A stretch of DNA of 64,000 bases from Cinclus cinclus (lineage: Eukaryota; Chordata; Aves; Passeriformes; Cinclidae): positions 54,434,006 to 54,498,005 of the forward strand of contig NC_085047.1 of the NCBI RefSeq assembly GCF_963662255.1, given 5' to 3'. The notes beneath the pieces were generated by a model. It did not search any database. It was not told the origin of the DNA and was given only the letters and a program-made list of their open reading frames with translations. Below, one piece after another: positions 63,267-64,000 of this stretch. Both the position numbers and the translations under genes were made by a program. Each line of letters starts with the position of its first letter. Position 1 is the stretch's first letter.

Positions 63267-64000
63267 GTAAGTATTCAAGCAGATCAACTGAATCTATAGG
63301 GCTGCAGACTGAAATCTATACCCTCCAATACCCAAAATCACTTAAGAAACCTAGTCCAGTGACAATGTGTTAGAGACAGACAATAACTGTTTCTAGCAAA
63401 CACATATCTACTTCATGTAGTGTGGAAAGCTTGGAATCTAGAAACTAAAACCTACTTCATCTTCCCTGCCTCTTGGTTCAGGAGATGATTCACTTAAACC
63501 TAACAGAAGCTTACTATGCATTAAAAGCAGATAAAGAAATGAGCTTTATTACCTGTAACCAAACCTATACATGAAAACTGAAGGAACTAGGTAAGTTTCA
63601 TGCAAAAGTTTTCTTCACCTCTGGAAGTTAATATATGGCTGAGGATTGATTTATCAAACAGCCCTATCCAGCCTGGCAACTTGAGGCATCTACCACAGCA
63701 TCTCCTCTCTGGAAAAGGCCTGTGTCAGGTGCTTTGAAAGAGGGTCTAAGAATATACATGGCAGCAGATATGAATCCTGGCCCCATTGCTAGGTAAGATA
63801 CTCATCAGACCTGGAGTCTGACTTGGGGCACAGCTCTAACATGCTGCCCCCTTGCCAGCTGTGGTACAGTCACTGTCAAGTTATCTCAGCTGACCTTGTC
63901 ATACCTGAAATAAGCATCTAGCATTAGTCCTTACATGGCTAAATTCCTGTTAAAACATTAAATACTCCCATATCAATATCCAGTACCACTGCAGTCAGTA
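63267..64000 (+). other. SLC25A15: SLC25A15 intron before the last coding exon
   Basis: Intronic sequence from the donor at 63267 to the window edge. I see no exon, repeat or other feature in it. Confidence 0.85.

Noticed and set aside
1..64000. tRNA, rRNA, snRNA genes, CRISPR arrays, prokaryotic operons or an intact endogenous retrovirus
   Set aside because: No cloverleaf with A/B boxes, no regular repeat-spacer array, no gag/pol-like reading frames and no paired long terminal repeats were seen. The sequence is ordinary nuclear vertebrate DNA.

Overview
This window is vertebrate nuclear DNA, almost certainly from a bird. Its genes are split by GT-AG introns. The interspersed repeats are CR1 LINE fragments with the avian 3' end (runs built on ATTCTATG). 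Gene bodies are compact, and there are no Alu or L1 elements. A songbird is plausible, but the sequence alone does not prove it.

Three genes can be reconstructed, and their order matches the conserved FOXO1 - MRPS31 - SLC25A15 block of human chromosome 13q14. (1) FOXO1, minus strand: only coding exon 1 (3388-3993) is present, inside a CpG island of about 2.7 kb; intron 1 runs off the left edge. (2) MRPS31, minus strand: complete, with seven coding exons between 50405 and 30643. They join in frame into 1,137 nt (378 residues plus stop). A 3'UTR with AATAAA follows at 30517-30522. (3) SLC25A15, plus strand: the start codon and five coding exons (55976-63266, residues 1-260 of about 300); the last coding exon lies beyond the right edge.

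Layout. 1-3387: FOXO1 intron 1. 3388-about 4380: FOXO1 exon 1 and promoter. About 4.9-30.5 kb: intergenic DNA with CR1 pieces, simple repeats, a possible MIR/L2 relic and a small orphan CpG island near 26.0 kb. 30.5-50.4 kb: MRPS31, with CR1 insertions in its introns. 50.4-53.4 kb: the spacer between the divergent MRPS31 and SLC25A15 promoters, each with its own CpG island. 53.4-64 kb: SLC25A15.

MRPS31 encodes a mitochondrial small-ribosomal-subunit protein (mS31) and SLC25A15 encodes the inner-membrane ornithine carrier. The head-to-head pair therefore serves mitochondria. FOXO1 is an insulin/AKT-responsive transcription factor and has no obvious functional link to its neighbours.

I found no exotic undescribed system. 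The observations most worth checking are a coding-like, splice-bounded island in SLC25A15 intron 2, an orphan promoter-like cluster between the divergent genes, the orphan CpG island at 26 kb, a GGA-repeat (possible G-quadruplex) at the FOXO1 5' end, and a degenerate tandem duplication in an MRPS31 intron.
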